Positions 48,043-59,851 are shown, numbered from the stretch's first letter. The stretch: 64,000 nt of DNA from Capra hircus (GCF_001704415.2 NC_030811.1:53185591-53249590); one strand, 5' to 3'. Translations and numbers: made by a program. The notes: generated from the sequence alone by a model not told the origin.

Positions 48043-48171
48043 AGGTGTATTTATTGATTGATATATCCTTATTTATATTCCTAAAACAATGTATTATTTT
48101 TGATTATTTTAAGCCTTTCCCAAAACATCACAATTCTTGACCTTTATTTTTCACTCACTATGATGTTTTTG

Positions 48172-48446
48172 TTGCTGCTAAGTCACTTCAGTCGTGTCCG
48201 ACTCTGTGTGCCCCATAGATGGCAGCCTACCAGGCTCCCTGTCCCTGGGAATCTCCAGGCAAGAACACTGGAGTGAGTTGCCATTTCCTTCTCCAATGCA
48301 TGAAAGTGAAAAGTGAAAAGTGAAAGTGAAGTTGTTCAGTTGTGTCCAACTCTTAGCGACCCCATGGACTGCAGCCCACCAGGCTCCTCCATCCATGGGA
48401 TTTTCCAGGCAAGAGTACTGGAGTGGGTTGCCATTGCCTTCTCCAT
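48172..48446 (-). mobile_element. Bov-A2 SINE with 11-bp target-site duplication
   Basis: Dimeric Bov-A in reverse with an extra AAAAGTG in the linker. Exact duplication TGATGTTTTTG at 48161-48171 and 48447-48457. Confidence 0.95.
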
Positions 48447-48459
48447 TGATGTTTTTGAG

Positions 48460-49215
48460 ATTCAACCAAATAAAAATGTGTATCTTTTGTTCATTCATTT
48501 TCTATACTGAATGGTATCTCATAAAAAAATTTTCCCCAAATTATCTATTTTACAGTTTGTGGATGTGAGAGCTAGCTCTAGCTGGATTTTTATTTGTTTG
48601 TTTATCAACAATGCTGCTGTAACCACGTTTTTAGATATCTCCCTTTCTAAGCACGTAGAAGGAAGAATTACGCTTCCTGACCCCTCGTGGTTGGGTGAGT
48701 TCAGTAACTTTTACTGAGCAATGAATCGTGAAAAGATGTGTGCCTCTTCCAGGCTGGAGCAATTAATTGCTAATGCAGATACCTCCCTGATTCTCCTTCT
48801 GGAAAAGAAACCTGCAACATTCAGGAAGTGACTGCTGTGTGACCTTGGGAACATGAGTGACTATGACGGATATGTCTCCCAATTGACCTATAATGGATAG
48901 CTAGTGTGTGTGAGATATAAAATTTTGTTAGTATAAGATTTTTGCGTGTTGGCAGCAACAATCTAACCCAGCCTATCATGATGTAGCAAACTCATTGTGG
49001 TTTTAATTTGCATTTTCCTGCTGACATGATGAGGCTGAACATCTTCTGGTATTTTGTTGGCCAGTTTTTGGCCTTTCATAAATGTCTGTTTATGGCTTTT
49101 CTATTTTTCAATTGATTTGTCTTTCTTTTATTGATTGATAGGAGTTCTTAAAACATTTTGGATTATCTTTTTGTTGATTTTCTTTCAAATTTATTACCAC
49201 AATTTATGGGTTTTC
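48460..49215. repeat. Old L1 fragment, interrupted by an LTR
   Basis: CTATACTGAATGGTATCTCA and AACAATGCTGCTGTAACC before the LTR; TTGTGGTTTTAATTTGCA, GGCTGAACATCTTCTGG and GATAGGAGTTCTTAAAAC after it, in the order of ancient L1 3' UTR blocks. Confidence 0.55.
48680..49000 (+). repeat. MLT1-like LTR (tentative) nested in old L1
   Basis: GAGCAATGAATCGTGAAAAG, TGCCTCTTCCAGGCTGGAGC, CATGAGTGACTATGACGG, TCTAACCCAGCCTATC match an MLT1-type LTR order, diverged. Confidence 0.45.
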
Positions 49216-49674
49216 TTTAATCCTATGGTTCTTAAAAAAAAAAAAGAGTATTTTATTTTAGAAAATTTCCAACATATACAAAACTGGAGAAATTAGTGTA
49301 ATAAACCCCCATGAAGCCATAATTCAGGTTTGTTATTGACTCAAGGCCAATATTGCTTCATCAGTAATTGTTACTCGTTCCCTTCACTGGTGGATTATTT
49401 TGAAGAAAATTCCAGACATCATATAACTTCATCTGTGTATCTCTGAAGAGAAAGATCTCTTTTCTATTTGTAGACTCAGCTTTGTGTGAACTCTGTTCCC
49501 ATCTCCCAGCCTGCAGAGGCTTAAGGCATTTCCTCCTTCCCCTCAGACCGAAGTGGTGGGCTTCTGAGGAGCATTTGTGTTTCAGGCAGCCAGGTGAATT
49601 TCATCATCCTTTCCATTATATTGTGCTAAAAGCACCAGAACTAATTTAGTTTAGTATATACTTGTGTTGCCTGG

Positions 49675-49809
49675 GGAGAAGGCGATGGTATCCCACTCCA
49701 GTACTCTTGCCTGGAAAATCCCATGGACGGAGGAGCCTGGTAGGCTCCAATCCATGGGGTCGCACAGAGTAGAACACGACCGAAGCGACTTAGCAGCAGC
49801 AGCAGCAGC
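49675..49809 (+). mobile_element. Bov-A monomer SINE
   Basis: GGGGAGAAGGCGATGG, then GGAGGAGCCTGGTAGGCTC, ending CGACTTAGCAGCAGCAGCAG. Confidence 0.92.
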
Positions 49810-50214
49810 ATGTTGCTTGAATATTTACTAATAGGTGTGTTTCATGCTTGTATGTTTTTCACATGTGTATGTGTTTACCACTGTTTTAACCAATCAGCTT
49901 CTAGAATGCCTGAACTGTTCCTATTTGCCTTGTTTAAAATAATGCCCAGTCCAATGTGATTCAGAATTAAATGTAGAATAAATCATATTTGGTAAAAGTA
50001 GATATCCTAGTAATTGTTAGGATATCATGAGGAAAATGAACTCAAGTAATAGCTTTATTTTCACTGATTATTCTAATAGGTATAAGAAGAAATTTATTTC
50101 GCATGGAACAAAATGTGGGATTTTCCATTCTACTCATTTCAGTTTTCCTTTTTTCCACACCTATTCCAGGTAGTCTATGCGTTGTATCTTCAGCGCTGTT
50201 GCTTTTTAAAAGAG

Positions 50215-50370
50215 GTGTGTGTGTGTGTTTGCATACTCAATAGTGTCTTGACTCTTCGGGACCAGGACTGTAGCCTGCCAAGCTCCTCTGTCCATGGGAT
50301 TTCCCCCACTAACTCCTCCAGGGGATCTTCCTGTGGCTCCTGCCTTGCAGGCAGATTCTTAACCCGCTGG
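50215..50370 (-). mobile_element. Decayed Bov-tA SINE
   Basis: CTGTAGCCTGCCAAGCTCC, CCAGGGGATCTTCCTG, TTGCAGGCAGATTCTTAACC. A short (GT)n precedes it. Confidence 0.75.
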
Positions 50371-50730
50371 ACTTAACTGAAAATATGTGGTCCTACTATG
50401 GATAAAGGCACTATACTGATATCACCATTCAAGAAGACTCTAGAAAGAGCATTCTATCATTTGAACTTTTCCAGTGTATCATCTAATCAAGCTGTTTCTT
50501 CTCAGTTATTCATACACAGTGTGCTTTGTCTCCAGAGTTTAACAATTCCATTTGCATGCCTCTCAAAAATAACGCTTTAATAGTTATTTTACGCAGCACT
50601 CCATTAGTGATTTCTGTCTATATTTTTTAATAAATGTCCAAATACAATGATTTTCTGTTAATGAAAAAATAAATACAACTATTTTGTTGCTATTATATTA
50701 TCTTTCAGTGTAAAAAGGAGGAAGAGCAGA

Positions 50731-51144
50731 TTAAGTAGCTAACAGTATATCAAAGAGTAACTGAAAAGACCAGCACAGGATCACTGACTTTTCCTGCCTT
50801 TTCTCCTTTGGTTTCTGCCAGTTCGTGTCCTTTGTAGGGCTGTCATTGCAATGCTGTCTCTTTTCCTCGGAGCTTGCTTGATACCTTTGATCCAAAAATG
50901 CCCCTCCTTCCCCTCTGACTACTTGTACAGTTGGCCTGCCTATGGCTCGCCTTACCTTTATTCCACGGTCATCTGACAGGGTTAAGAATTGTGCATCCCT
51001 TTGATCCTTGTTTTTGACCTTCTTGATTAACCCAGTTCTCCCAGACTTCCGGCTGAAGCCCATGGTCTGGAATTGTGCTTTAAGGAGTCTCACAGAGAAG
51101 AGGGACTTCCCTGAGCTCTGGTTCTGATGTGCTTTCTTGGCCAT
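50731..51144 (-). other. Unrecognised 137-codon open frame
   Basis: Minus-strand ATG (MAKKAHQNQSSGK) to a TAG stop. The predicted protein is basic and polar for its first 120 residues (KKVKNKDQRD; SSEEKRQHC), with no signal peptide and a more hydrophobic end. It overlaps no repeat I recognise. A good internal donor (ATAAAG|GTAAGG) lies near 50951. It could be chance, a decayed retrocopy, an old retroviral fragment or a lineage-specific exon. I cannot assign a function. Confidence 0.2.
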
Positions 51145-51329
51145 TTTATGTTTAGCAATTGATGGCTAATGATACTAACGAAACTTGTCCTTTGTTTTAA
51201 TAGCTGACAAATTTCTTTCCAATCTTCATTACTAGAGCAACTCTAGGGAACAAAGAATCTTTAAGTGCAAGATTTTAATATGCCTTCTGTATTAGTCAGA
51301 GTTATCCCGAGAAACAGAACCAATAGGAT

Positions 51330-51335
51330 GTGTGT

Positions 51336-51367
<32 letters not shown>
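51330..51367 (+). repeat. (TG)n microsatellite
   Basis: About 18 TG units with one TA interruption, left of the nested BovB. Confidence 0.95.
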
Positions 51368-51375
51368 TGCTCTCT

Positions 51376-51790
51376 GGAGAAAAGCTATGACATACCTAGA
51401 CAGCATATTAAAAAGCAGAGACATCACTTTGCTGACAAAGGTCCCTATAGTTAAAGCTATGATCTTTCCAGTAGTCCTTTATGGATGTGAGAGTTGGACC
51501 ATAAAGAAGGCTGAGCGTCGAATAATTGATACTTTTGAACTGTGATGCTAGAGAAGACTCTTGAGAGTCCCTTGGACTGCAAGGAGATCAAACTAGTCAA
51601 TCCTAAAGGAAATTGACCCTGAAAGCAGGAGGAGAAGGGGACGACAGAGAATGAGATGGTTGGATGGCATCACCGACTCAATGGATATGAGTTTGATCAA
51701 ACTCCAAGAGATGGTGAAGGACAGGGAAGACTGGTATGCTGCAGTCCATGGGGTCGCACAGAGTCAGATACGACTGAACGACTGAAAAAC
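51376..51790 (+). mobile_element. BovB LINE 3' part, internally deleted
   Basis: GAAAAGCTATGACATACC, GTCCTTTATGGATGTGAG, then the 3' end. About 110 bp normally between ATTGACCCTGAA and GCAGGAGGAGAAGG are missing. Target duplication TGCTCTCT at 51368-51375 and 51795-51802. Confidence 0.93.
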
Positions 51791-51805
51791 AACGTGCTCT
51801 CTCTC

Positions 51806-51808
<3 letters not shown>

Positions 51809-51859
<51 letters not shown>
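51809..51859 (+). repeat. (AC)n microsatellite
   Basis: About 25 uninterrupted AC units, right of the nested BovB. Confidence 0.97.
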
Positions 51860-51861
<2 letters not shown>

Positions 51862-52300
51862 AAAGAAATTTATTATGAGAAATAAATGAGAATTGGATCA
51901 TACTGTTATGGAGGCTGAGAAGCCCCACAAGCTGCCCTCAGCAAGCTGGAGATCCCAGAAAGCTGGTTGTGTAATTTAAGTCAAGTCCAAAGGCCTGGGA
52001 ACCAGTGAAGCCAACTGTAAATCCCAATCCAAAGTCAGGAGGTGAGATGTGCTCTAGTTCAAGCAGTGAGGCAGGAAAAAAAGGGGCAAATTCCTCCTTC
52101 CTCCACCTTTTGTTCTATTCAGACCCTTAACCCATTGAATGATGCCTAATTACATTGGGGAGGGCAAGCTACTTTCCTGAGTCCACCAGTTCAAATGCTA
52201 ATCTCATTTGGAAACACCTCACAGGCAGAGCCAAAAAACAATGTGTAATCTGGGCATCCAATGGCCCACTCAAATTGATGCATAAAATTAATCAGCACAC

Positions 52301-53531
52301 CTTGCTTCATGCCAATGTTTCTTTTATCTGCATCCCTAATAAAACATTTGTTCTATTTGATCCCAGAGGTTGCCCTTTCTTTAAATTAACTTGGATCCTG
52401 TGTTAGTCCCCCCCCATCTCCCACATTGTTCATATTTTCTCCAATGGTTGATCTGATGGCTCATTTAAGTAACTTGTATCTGTCCCTACTTTATAATGGC
52501 TTTTGCATATCTAGTGAATATTTTTAAGAATGACCGATCATTACATGACAAATGTATGTCTTCTAGTGTCTTTGTTCCCAAGCTCCATGGAATCCTTCTG
52601 ACTTTCTATAATACCTAACCTCCAGGCAAAAACAACTTAGAGTGCCCTGTAACTCAGCAGATCCATTTCTCTGATGGATACCAACTCACATTTCTCTTAT
52701 TAAAAGTGACTGTTTACCAGCTGTGTCAATCAAGATGAAAGGCGCTGAACATAATGAACTGCCAGTTCAGTTCCCAGTTCTGACTTGATTGCAAAGCCCT
52801 GATGCTACTCACATATCCACTACTCTCTAACAGGAAATAACGGGCGCTGACAGCACCTTATAAGCGTCCCACCACATTCTTTCTGCCACACTCCCAGAAA
52901 CGAAAAAGTCCTTAGGAGCACCCAGGGGGTTTCACAGGTCTGTAAGAACAACCTGTTAATTGGGCTTGGTTATTCTGTGGGGATATCATCCAACATAATA
53001 TGTAGGTAATGGAATAACTTACAGCATTAGCCAGAGGCTGAGCTTGCCAGAAAGAGCACCATGCCCTGAAATGAATTTACCCAGAATTCTCTTCCATTTG
53101 ATCCTGAGGTTTTTATCAGAAGTCTTCTATATACAGAGTATAAGGTCAGAGACTTTTAATATTTCTTTTATATGTGAGCAGGGAAGACAAGCTCTAAAAT
53201 ATAAGGAGATTCTATTTAATCAGATTCCACAAACTAAATATCTGCCAAGAGACAAACAGTTCAGAACATAGAACTCGATGCAGCCAAATCCAGGCATGTG
53301 AAATAATTAAGAAAACTTCCAGTGTGTCTCCAAACAACGCATGTTTGTTTTTCCATATAAGCACATGCCAAAAAGGAATGGGCCGAATCTCAAGCCATTA
53401 CCCACTTAGAATGCTAATGATGTTTAAAAGGAGCAATTCCTTGATTTGGAAAATATAAACATGGTTCCTTCTCTTACATGGCCTTTGTCTCTAGGGTATG
53501 TAATGTGACAAATAGTAGGTTCTACAAAAAG
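52301..53531. other. Unassigned DNA
   Basis: No gene and no repeat named with confidence. The 75-codon frame at 53044 has no domain. Confidence 0.4.
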
Positions 53532-54142
53532 TTCAGTTCAGTTCAGTCGCTCAGTCGTGTCCAGCTCTTTGTGACCCCATGAATCACAGAACACCAGGCC
53601 TCCCTGTCCATCACCATCTCCCGGAGTTCACTCAGACTCACGTCCATCGAGTCCGTGATGCCATCCAGCCATCTTATCCTCTGTCGTCCCCTTCTCCCCC
53701 GGCCCCCAATCCTTCCCAGCATCAGAGTCTTTTCCAATGAGTCAACACTTCGCATGAGGTGGCCAAAGTATTGGAGTTTCAGCTTTAGCATCAGTCCTTC
53801 CAAAGAACACCCAGGACTGATCTCCTTTAGAATGGACTGGTTGTATCTCCTTGAAGTCCAAGGGACTCTCAAGAGTCTTGTCCAACATCACAGTTCAAAA
53901 GCATCAATTCTTCAGCACTCAGCTTTCTTCACAGTCCAGCTCTCACATCCATACATGACTACTGGAAAAACCATATCCTTGACTAGACGTACCTTTGTTG
54001 GCCAAGTAATGACTCTGCTTTTGAATATGCTATCTAGGTTGGTCATAACTTTCCTTCCAAGGAGTAAGTGTCTTTTAATTTCATGGCTGCAGTCACCATC
54101 TGCAGTGATTTTGGAGCCCAAAAAAATAAAGTCTGACACTGT
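53532..54142 (-). mobile_element. BovB LINE 3' part
   Basis: Three TTCAG units, then about 610 bp in reverse to AAGTCTGACACTGT. The C-terminal 109 codons are open, with one stop between that frame and the next one upstream. Confidence 0.93.
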
Positions 54143-54724
54143 ATGCAGAGTGAAAAACCTAGCTAGAACCTTTTCCAGTCTTAGTTAAGGGTTTTTTTAA
54201 TTTTAGTTTTTCAGATACAGACATAATGGAGTGATAATTTAAGATATACCAATGAAAGAATGGCCAGTCCAAAATGTTTTCTCCATATCTGTATCACAGT
54301 GCCTGAAATACACTATGCACTCTTGGGAGCTAGAGTACCTCCCAAATTGTAGTCTCTAATAGTTTTGATGCTGAAAACTCAACCTCTGTGCACTGGTACC
54401 ACACCAAATCTGAGAGACAAGAGTTTTCCATGAAGTAGTAAAGGATAGCTTTATCGCTTTTCCAAGCAAAGGAGAGCATAGTGAAGTCGTGTCCCTCAAA
54501 ATTGTGTGTCCCAACTCAGGAGGATTTGGTGAAGAGTTTTCTAGCAATGGTTCAAGGGAGGTGTTGCAAATAAGGATCAGGGCCTATAGTCCTTTAACCT
54601 GGCTTCAGGTGGTCTCCTAATGAGCTTATCTGGTTCTTAAGGGTATGGAACCATAACCTCTCTGGAATTAGGAATCCTTCATCAAGTAGTTTTTCTTTGA
54701 TTCCTTGGAGATTTTATTTCTATC

Positions 54725-55236
54725 ACTTCAGTTCAGTCACTCAGTCCTGTCCGACTTTTTGTGACCCCATGGACTGCAGCATAGCGGGCCTCTCAGTCTA
54801 TCACCAACTCCTGGAGCTTCCTCAAACTCATGTCCATCGACTTGTGATGCCATCCAACCATCTCATCCTCTGTCATCCCCATCTCCTCCTGCCTTCAATC
54901 TTTTCAGCATCAGGATCTCTTCCAATGAGTCAGTTCTTTGCATCAGTTGGCCAAAGTATTGGAGCTTGAGCTTCATATCGGTCCTTCCAGTGAATATTCA
55001 GGACTGATTTGACCACACTTTAAACATATTAATTCTTCAACTCTCAGCTTTCTTTATAGTCCAACTCTCACATTCATATATGACTACTAGAAAAACCATA
55101 GCTTTGACTAGATGGACCTTTGTAGGCAAAGTAATGTCTTTGCTTTTTGATATGCTGTCTAGGTTTGTCATAGCTTTTTTCCCAAAGAGCAAGTGTCTTT
55201 TAATTTCATGGCTGCAGTCACCATCTGCAGTGATAG
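54725..55236 (-). mobile_element. BovB LINE 3' part
   Basis: ACTTCAGTTCAGTCACTCAG, then about 510 bp in reverse to GTCACCATCTGCAGTGAT. A deletion of about 60 bp lies near TTGACCACACTTTAAACA. Confidence 0.92.
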
Positions 55237-55780
55237 AAGAGCTCAAAGATAGTGTTCTGTGTATACCTTGAGGAGGAACCAAGGCTGTGCAGCAAGGCTT
55301 CACTTTCGTTTCTTGACTTCTCCTCCCTTCTTCCCTGACTAGCAGCTGTTGCAGTCTGCCCTTTGAAACTCAGGGCAGGTCATGGAGACTGCAGTCTATT
55401 CCCTACAAACAAGAAATGGGGGACATGGAAAGGTTTCTGCATCCAGGAGCCCCACAGGTTTCAGTTTCAGTGAGAAAGGTTAATTCATGAGAAGATTCAT
55501 ACACATTATTATCGTGTGTAAAATTTTCCATGGTTTCCATGTCTCCTTTCAGAGTCCTAAGAGTTTGAGATTGGAGATGGGAATGGGGAGGGCATGTCTG
55601 AAACGTGAGGTTTTCCTTGGGAAGGACTGAAAAATTGTGCCTGAGGCCAACATGATTGAGTATACCCAGCAATACAGGGACGCCTAGACTTTTGTACTTT
55701 CATTTGCCAAGCCTCTTGTAATGGAAGGGGAACACACTCAAACTTAAAGGGCTCTTTTTCTTTTTTTAAGTTAGATAACT

Positions 55781-57138
55781 GAAATGAAGACTTACAAGAC
55801 CTTCTAGAGCTAACACCAAAAAGAAAAATAAAGACATCTTTTTCATCACTGGGGACTAGAATGCAAAAGAAGGAAGTCAAGAGATACCTGGAGTAACAAG
55901 CAAGTTGGCCTTGCAGTACAAAATGAGACAGGGCAAAGGGTAACAGATTTTTGCCAAGAGAACACACTGGTCATAGCAAACACCCTCTTCCAACAACACT
56001 AGAGACCACTCTACGCATGGGCATCATGAGATGGTCAATACCAAAATCAGATTGATTATATTCTTTGCACCTGGAGATAGAGAAGCTCTATACAGTCAGC
56101 AAAAATAAGACTGGGAGCTGACTGTGGCTCAGTCATGAACTCCTTACTGCAAGATTCAGACTTAAATTGAAAAAAGTAGGGAAAACCACTAGGTCATTCA
56201 GATATAACCTAAATCAAATCCCTTATGAATATATAGTAGAGGTGGTGAATAGATTCAAGGGATATGATCTGATAGAAAGAGTGCCTGAAGAACTATGGAT
56301 GGAGTGAAATGCTGGGCTGGATGAAGCACAAATTGGAATCAAGACTGCCAGGAGAAATATCAATAACCCCAGATATACAGAAGACACCACCCTTGTGATG
56401 AAAAGCAAAGAGGAACTTTAGAGTTTCTTGATGAAGGTGAAAGAGGACAGTGAAAAAGCTGGCTTAAAACTCAACATTCAAAATCTAAGATAATGGCATC
56501 GGTCCCATTACTTCAGCAAATAGATGGGGAAGCAATGGAAACAGTGACAGACTTTATTTTCTTGGACTCCAAAATCTCTATGGATAGTGGCTGCAGTCAT
56601 GAAATGAAAAGATGCTTGCTCCTTGGAAGAAAAGCTATGACAAACCTAAACAACATATTAAAAAGCAGAGACGCTTTGCTGACAAACATCCATCTAGTCA
56701 AAGCTATGGTTTTTCCTGTAGTCATGTATGGATGTGAGAGTTGGACCATAAAGAAGGAGGAGCTCCAAAGAATTCATGCTTTTGAACTGTGGTGTTAGAG
56801 AAGGCTGCTGAGAGTCCCTTGGACAGCAACGAGATCAAACCAGTCAATCCTAAAGGACATCAACTCTGAATATTCATTGGAAGGACTAATACCGAAGCTC
56901 CAATACTTTGGCCACTTGATGAGAAGGCCAACTCATTGGAAAAGACCCTGATGCTGGGAAAGATTGAAGGCAGGAGGAAAAGGGGATGACATAGGATGAG
57001 ACAGTTGGATGGCATTAACGACTCAATGGACAAGAGTTTGAGCAAGCTCTAGGAGATGGTGAAAGACAGGGAGGCCTGGTATGCTGCAGTCTGTGGGACT
57101 GCAAAGAGTTGGACATGACTGAATGACTGACCTGAACT
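55781..57138 (+). mobile_element. BovB LINE with a 1.1-kb internal deletion
   Basis: The endonuclease end (TACAAGACCTTCTAGAGC) leads into the RT start, which stops at CTATGGATGGAG (about 56305). It joins directly to TGAAATGCTGGGCTGG, which in the 21-24 kb copy lies about 1.1 kb further on. The RT core is therefore missing; the YADD region is mutated and the 3' end is present. Confidence 0.9.
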
Positions 57139-57489
57139 TAAAATTCTAGAGGTTATTTTCTTTCAGGTATAAATAGATCTGGGTACTTGAGCTATGCTTT
57201 CAGAATCTTGTAGCTGTTTTTTCCTTGAGTTATCCTTGTGAGATCTCCACGTTTACATGGCCTCTATTTGGTTTGTCATCTCAAGAGAAGAAACATACTA
57301 CCTCTCCCAGAAACCCTATCAATCCCAAATGGAACTTAGAAGGGACTTGATTGGCTGTGCTTAGCCCTGTGTTTTGCAGTGGGGCTCCCAGGACCATTAA
57401 AACAGCCATGAAGGCTCTGGAATACACAAGTAGAGTCAGAACAGAGTAGAGCATACAGTGGGTGATGAGAGACGTGAAAACAGGAGGCT

Positions 57490-57890
57490 GTTATTTTCCT
57501 AGTGCTGCTGTAACAAATTACCATAAATCTAGTGGCTTTAAGGATCACAAGTATATTATTTCATAATTCTGTGGATCCTAAGTCTGAAATGAGTCTCACC
57601 AGGCAAAAATCAAGACTTCTACAGGGACACATTCTTTCTCAAGGCTTCTGGGAGGAGTCTGTTTCCTTGTTCATACAGGTGTTGGCAGAATTCACAAGTT
57701 GTATTCACAGGCCTGAGGTCCTCATTGCCTTGCTGGCTCTTGGTCATGGTCGTTCTGAGTGTCTAGAGGCTGCCTGGGTTTGCTGTCTCATGGCCTCTTT
57801 CTCATCTTCAGAGTCAGCAACAGTGGATCAAGTCTCTGTCTTGCTTTCAGTTTCTCCTGCCTCTTCTTCCCTTGGATTTCTCTGACCATG
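57490..57890 (-). repeat. MLT1/MST-type LTR (ERVL-MaLR)
   Basis: GCTGTAACAAATTACCATAA, AGTCTGAAATGAGTCTCACC, CAAAAATCAAGACTTCTACAG: antisense LTR end, diverged. Confidence 0.55.
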
Positions 57891-57916
57891 GCTGGAAAAC
57901 AGTCTTTAAGTACAGT

Positions 57917-58093
57917 GTGTTAGTCACTCAGTCGTGTCCGACCCTATGCAATGCCACGGGTTGTAGCCCACTAGGCTCCCCTGTCCATGGAATTCTCTAG
58001 GCAAGAATACCAGAGTGGGTAGCCATTCCCTTCTCCAGGTGGTCTTCCCCACCTAACCTGGGTCTCCAGCATGGACTCTACCATCTGAGCCAG
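57917..58093 (-). mobile_element. Bov-tA SINE
   Basis: GTTAGTCACTCAGTCGTG, CAGGCAAGAATACCAGAG... to CATCTGAGCC. The tRNA-derived end is truncated against the Tigger element. Confidence 0.9.
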
Positions 58094-58095
58094 TA

Positions 58096-58847
58096 CAATA
58101 GTCCTCCCTTTATTTGCAGTTCCACTTCCCATGGTTGTTACCCAAGATCAAATAACAGTGAAAAATATTAAATGGAAAATTCCAGAAATAAACAATTCAT
58201 AGGTTTTAAGTTGCACACCATTCTGAGTAGCATGCTATAATCTTGAGCTGTCCAGCTCCGTCCTGCCCAGGATCTGAATCTTCCCTTTGTCTGTGTATTC
58301 TGGAAGTCACTTAGTAACTGCCTCAGTTATCAGATCCACTGTTGCAGTTATCAGATTGACTGTCACAGTATCTCAGAGCTTGTGTTCAAGTCACTTTTAT
58401 TTTACTTAGTAATTGCCCCAAAGTACAAGAGTAGTGATGCTGGTAATTCAGATGTGCCAAAGAGAAGCTATACAGTGCTTCCTTTAAGTGAAAAGGTAAA
58501 ATCTCTCAAGTTAATAAGGAAAGGAAAAATTGTATGCTGAGGTTGCTGAGATCAGTGGTAAGAATGAATCTTCATCCATGAAATTGTAAAGAAGGAAAAA
58601 GAAATTTCTGCTAATTTTGCTGTTGAACCTCAAACTGCAAAGTTATGGCCACAGTCATAATTGTTTTATTTTATTATTGGTTATTGTTGTTAATCTCTTG
58701 CTGTGCCTATTATATAAATTAAATGTTATCATAAGTATGTATGTATAGGACAAAACATGTATGTAGAAGGTTCAGCGCTATCTCCAGTTTCAGGCATCCA
58801 CTGAGGAGTCTTAGAATGTATCCTTGTGGAGCAGAGAGGAACTACTG
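58096..58847 (+). mobile_element. Tigger-type (pogo superfamily) DNA transposon remnant
   Basis: The ends are imperfect inverted repeats (CAATAGTCCTCCC... and ...GAGGAACTACTG), with TA at the left flank. Internal blocks TGGAAAATTCCAGAAATAAA and GTTTCAGGCATCCACTGAGG are diagnostic. A transposase start is readable (APKYKSSDAGNSDVPKRS, then VLPLSEKVKSL): the CENP-B-like N-terminal helix-turn-helix. The expected ATG is ATT, frames are broken, and the catalytic DDE part is absent, so this is a short non-autonomous copy. Confidence 0.88.
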
Positions 58848-58886
58848 TCCAGTTTGATTTAACTGGACCCACTTGGAATCTAGATT

Positions 58887-59104
58887 GGGCTTTCCAGGTG
58901 ACACTAGTGGTAAGGAACCTGCCTGCCAATACAGGAGACACAAGAGACGCAGGTTCGGTCCCTGGGTCAGGAAGATCCCCTGGAGGAGGGTGTGGCAACC
59001 CACTCCAGTATTCTTGCCTGGAGAATCCCTTGGACAGAGGAGCCTGGCGGGCTACAGTCCATAGGGTTGCAAGAGTTGGACACGACTGAAATGACTGAGC
59101 ACGC
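58887..59104 (+). mobile_element. Bov-tA SINE
   Basis: GGGCTTTCCAGGTGACACTAG, AGGTTCGGTCCCTGGGTC, GGACACGACTGAAATGACTG. Full length. Confidence 0.95.
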
Positions 59105-59331
59105 ACGTACAAAATCTAGGTTAATTTTCAGATTATCTCACATCCACAAAGTTCCTTTGGCCATGTAAAGTAACTTATTCATAGGTTCTAGGGATTAGAG
59201 TGAAGACATCTTTGTGGGGCCATTATTTGGCCTGCCCAAAAGGGGTAGGGAAATGACAAAAACTATCAAACTGACCATTTTAAAGAAATGAAGTATGGTA
59301 ATGAAGCTTTCAAGTATGCCCTCACATAGAT

Positions 59332-59532
59332 AGTGAAGTCACTCAGTCGTGTCCGACTCTTCAACCCCATGGACTGTAGCCCAGCAGGCTCCTCTGTCCA
59401 TGGGATTCTCCAGGCAAGAATACTGGAGTGGGTTGCCATTTCCTTCTCCAGGAGATCTTCCCTACCCAGGGTTCAAACCTGGGTCTCCAGCATTGTAGGC
59501 AGATGCTTTACAGTCTGAGCCACCAGGGAAGT
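59332..59532 (-). mobile_element. Bov-tA SINE with 12-bp target-site duplication
   Basis: Reverse, full length. Exact duplication TGCCCTCACATA at 59317-59328 and 59533-59544. Confidence 0.95.
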
Positions 59533-59535
59533 TGC

Positions 59536-59640
59536 CCTCACATATAGTTCCTACAAACGAAACTTCAGAGCTTGTTTGGAGGGAAGTCCTCACATATAGT
59601 TCCTACAAATGAAACTTAAAGAGTTTGTTTGGAGGGAAGC
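59536..59640 (+). repeat. 52-bp tandem duplication
   Basis: CCTCACATATAGTTCCTACA starts at 59536 and again at 59588. The two copies differ at a few positions, including a CpG/TG difference (AACGAAAC / AATGAAAC). Confidence 0.93.
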
Positions 59641-59851
59641 CCTATATTCTTGACAGTAAAGAACGATCAGTTCTATCTGAAGAGGTTGTCCTCCTCAATT
59701 TAGCACTCAGTGTGCACAGAGGAAAACTCACTGAATAACAAACGAGGAAGACAACCATCCAGCCAGCCAGATCAGCCAAATCAGACTGTAGGGTCTGATG
59801 GATCATGTTAACATACTGGGATACCATTACCTCCTGAATGGAACCCAAGAG

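Larger units (their letters stand above)
51285..52300 (-). repeat. Old LTR-type mammalian repeat, split by BovB
   Basis: CTGTATTAGTCAGAGTTATCC and GAAACAGAACCAATAGGATG before the BovB; AAGAAATTTATTATGAGAAA, TTCAAATGCTAATCTCATTTG and TGATGCATAAAATTAATCAGC after it. This is a familiar mammalian repeat in reverse; the family name is not certain. Confidence 0.55.
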
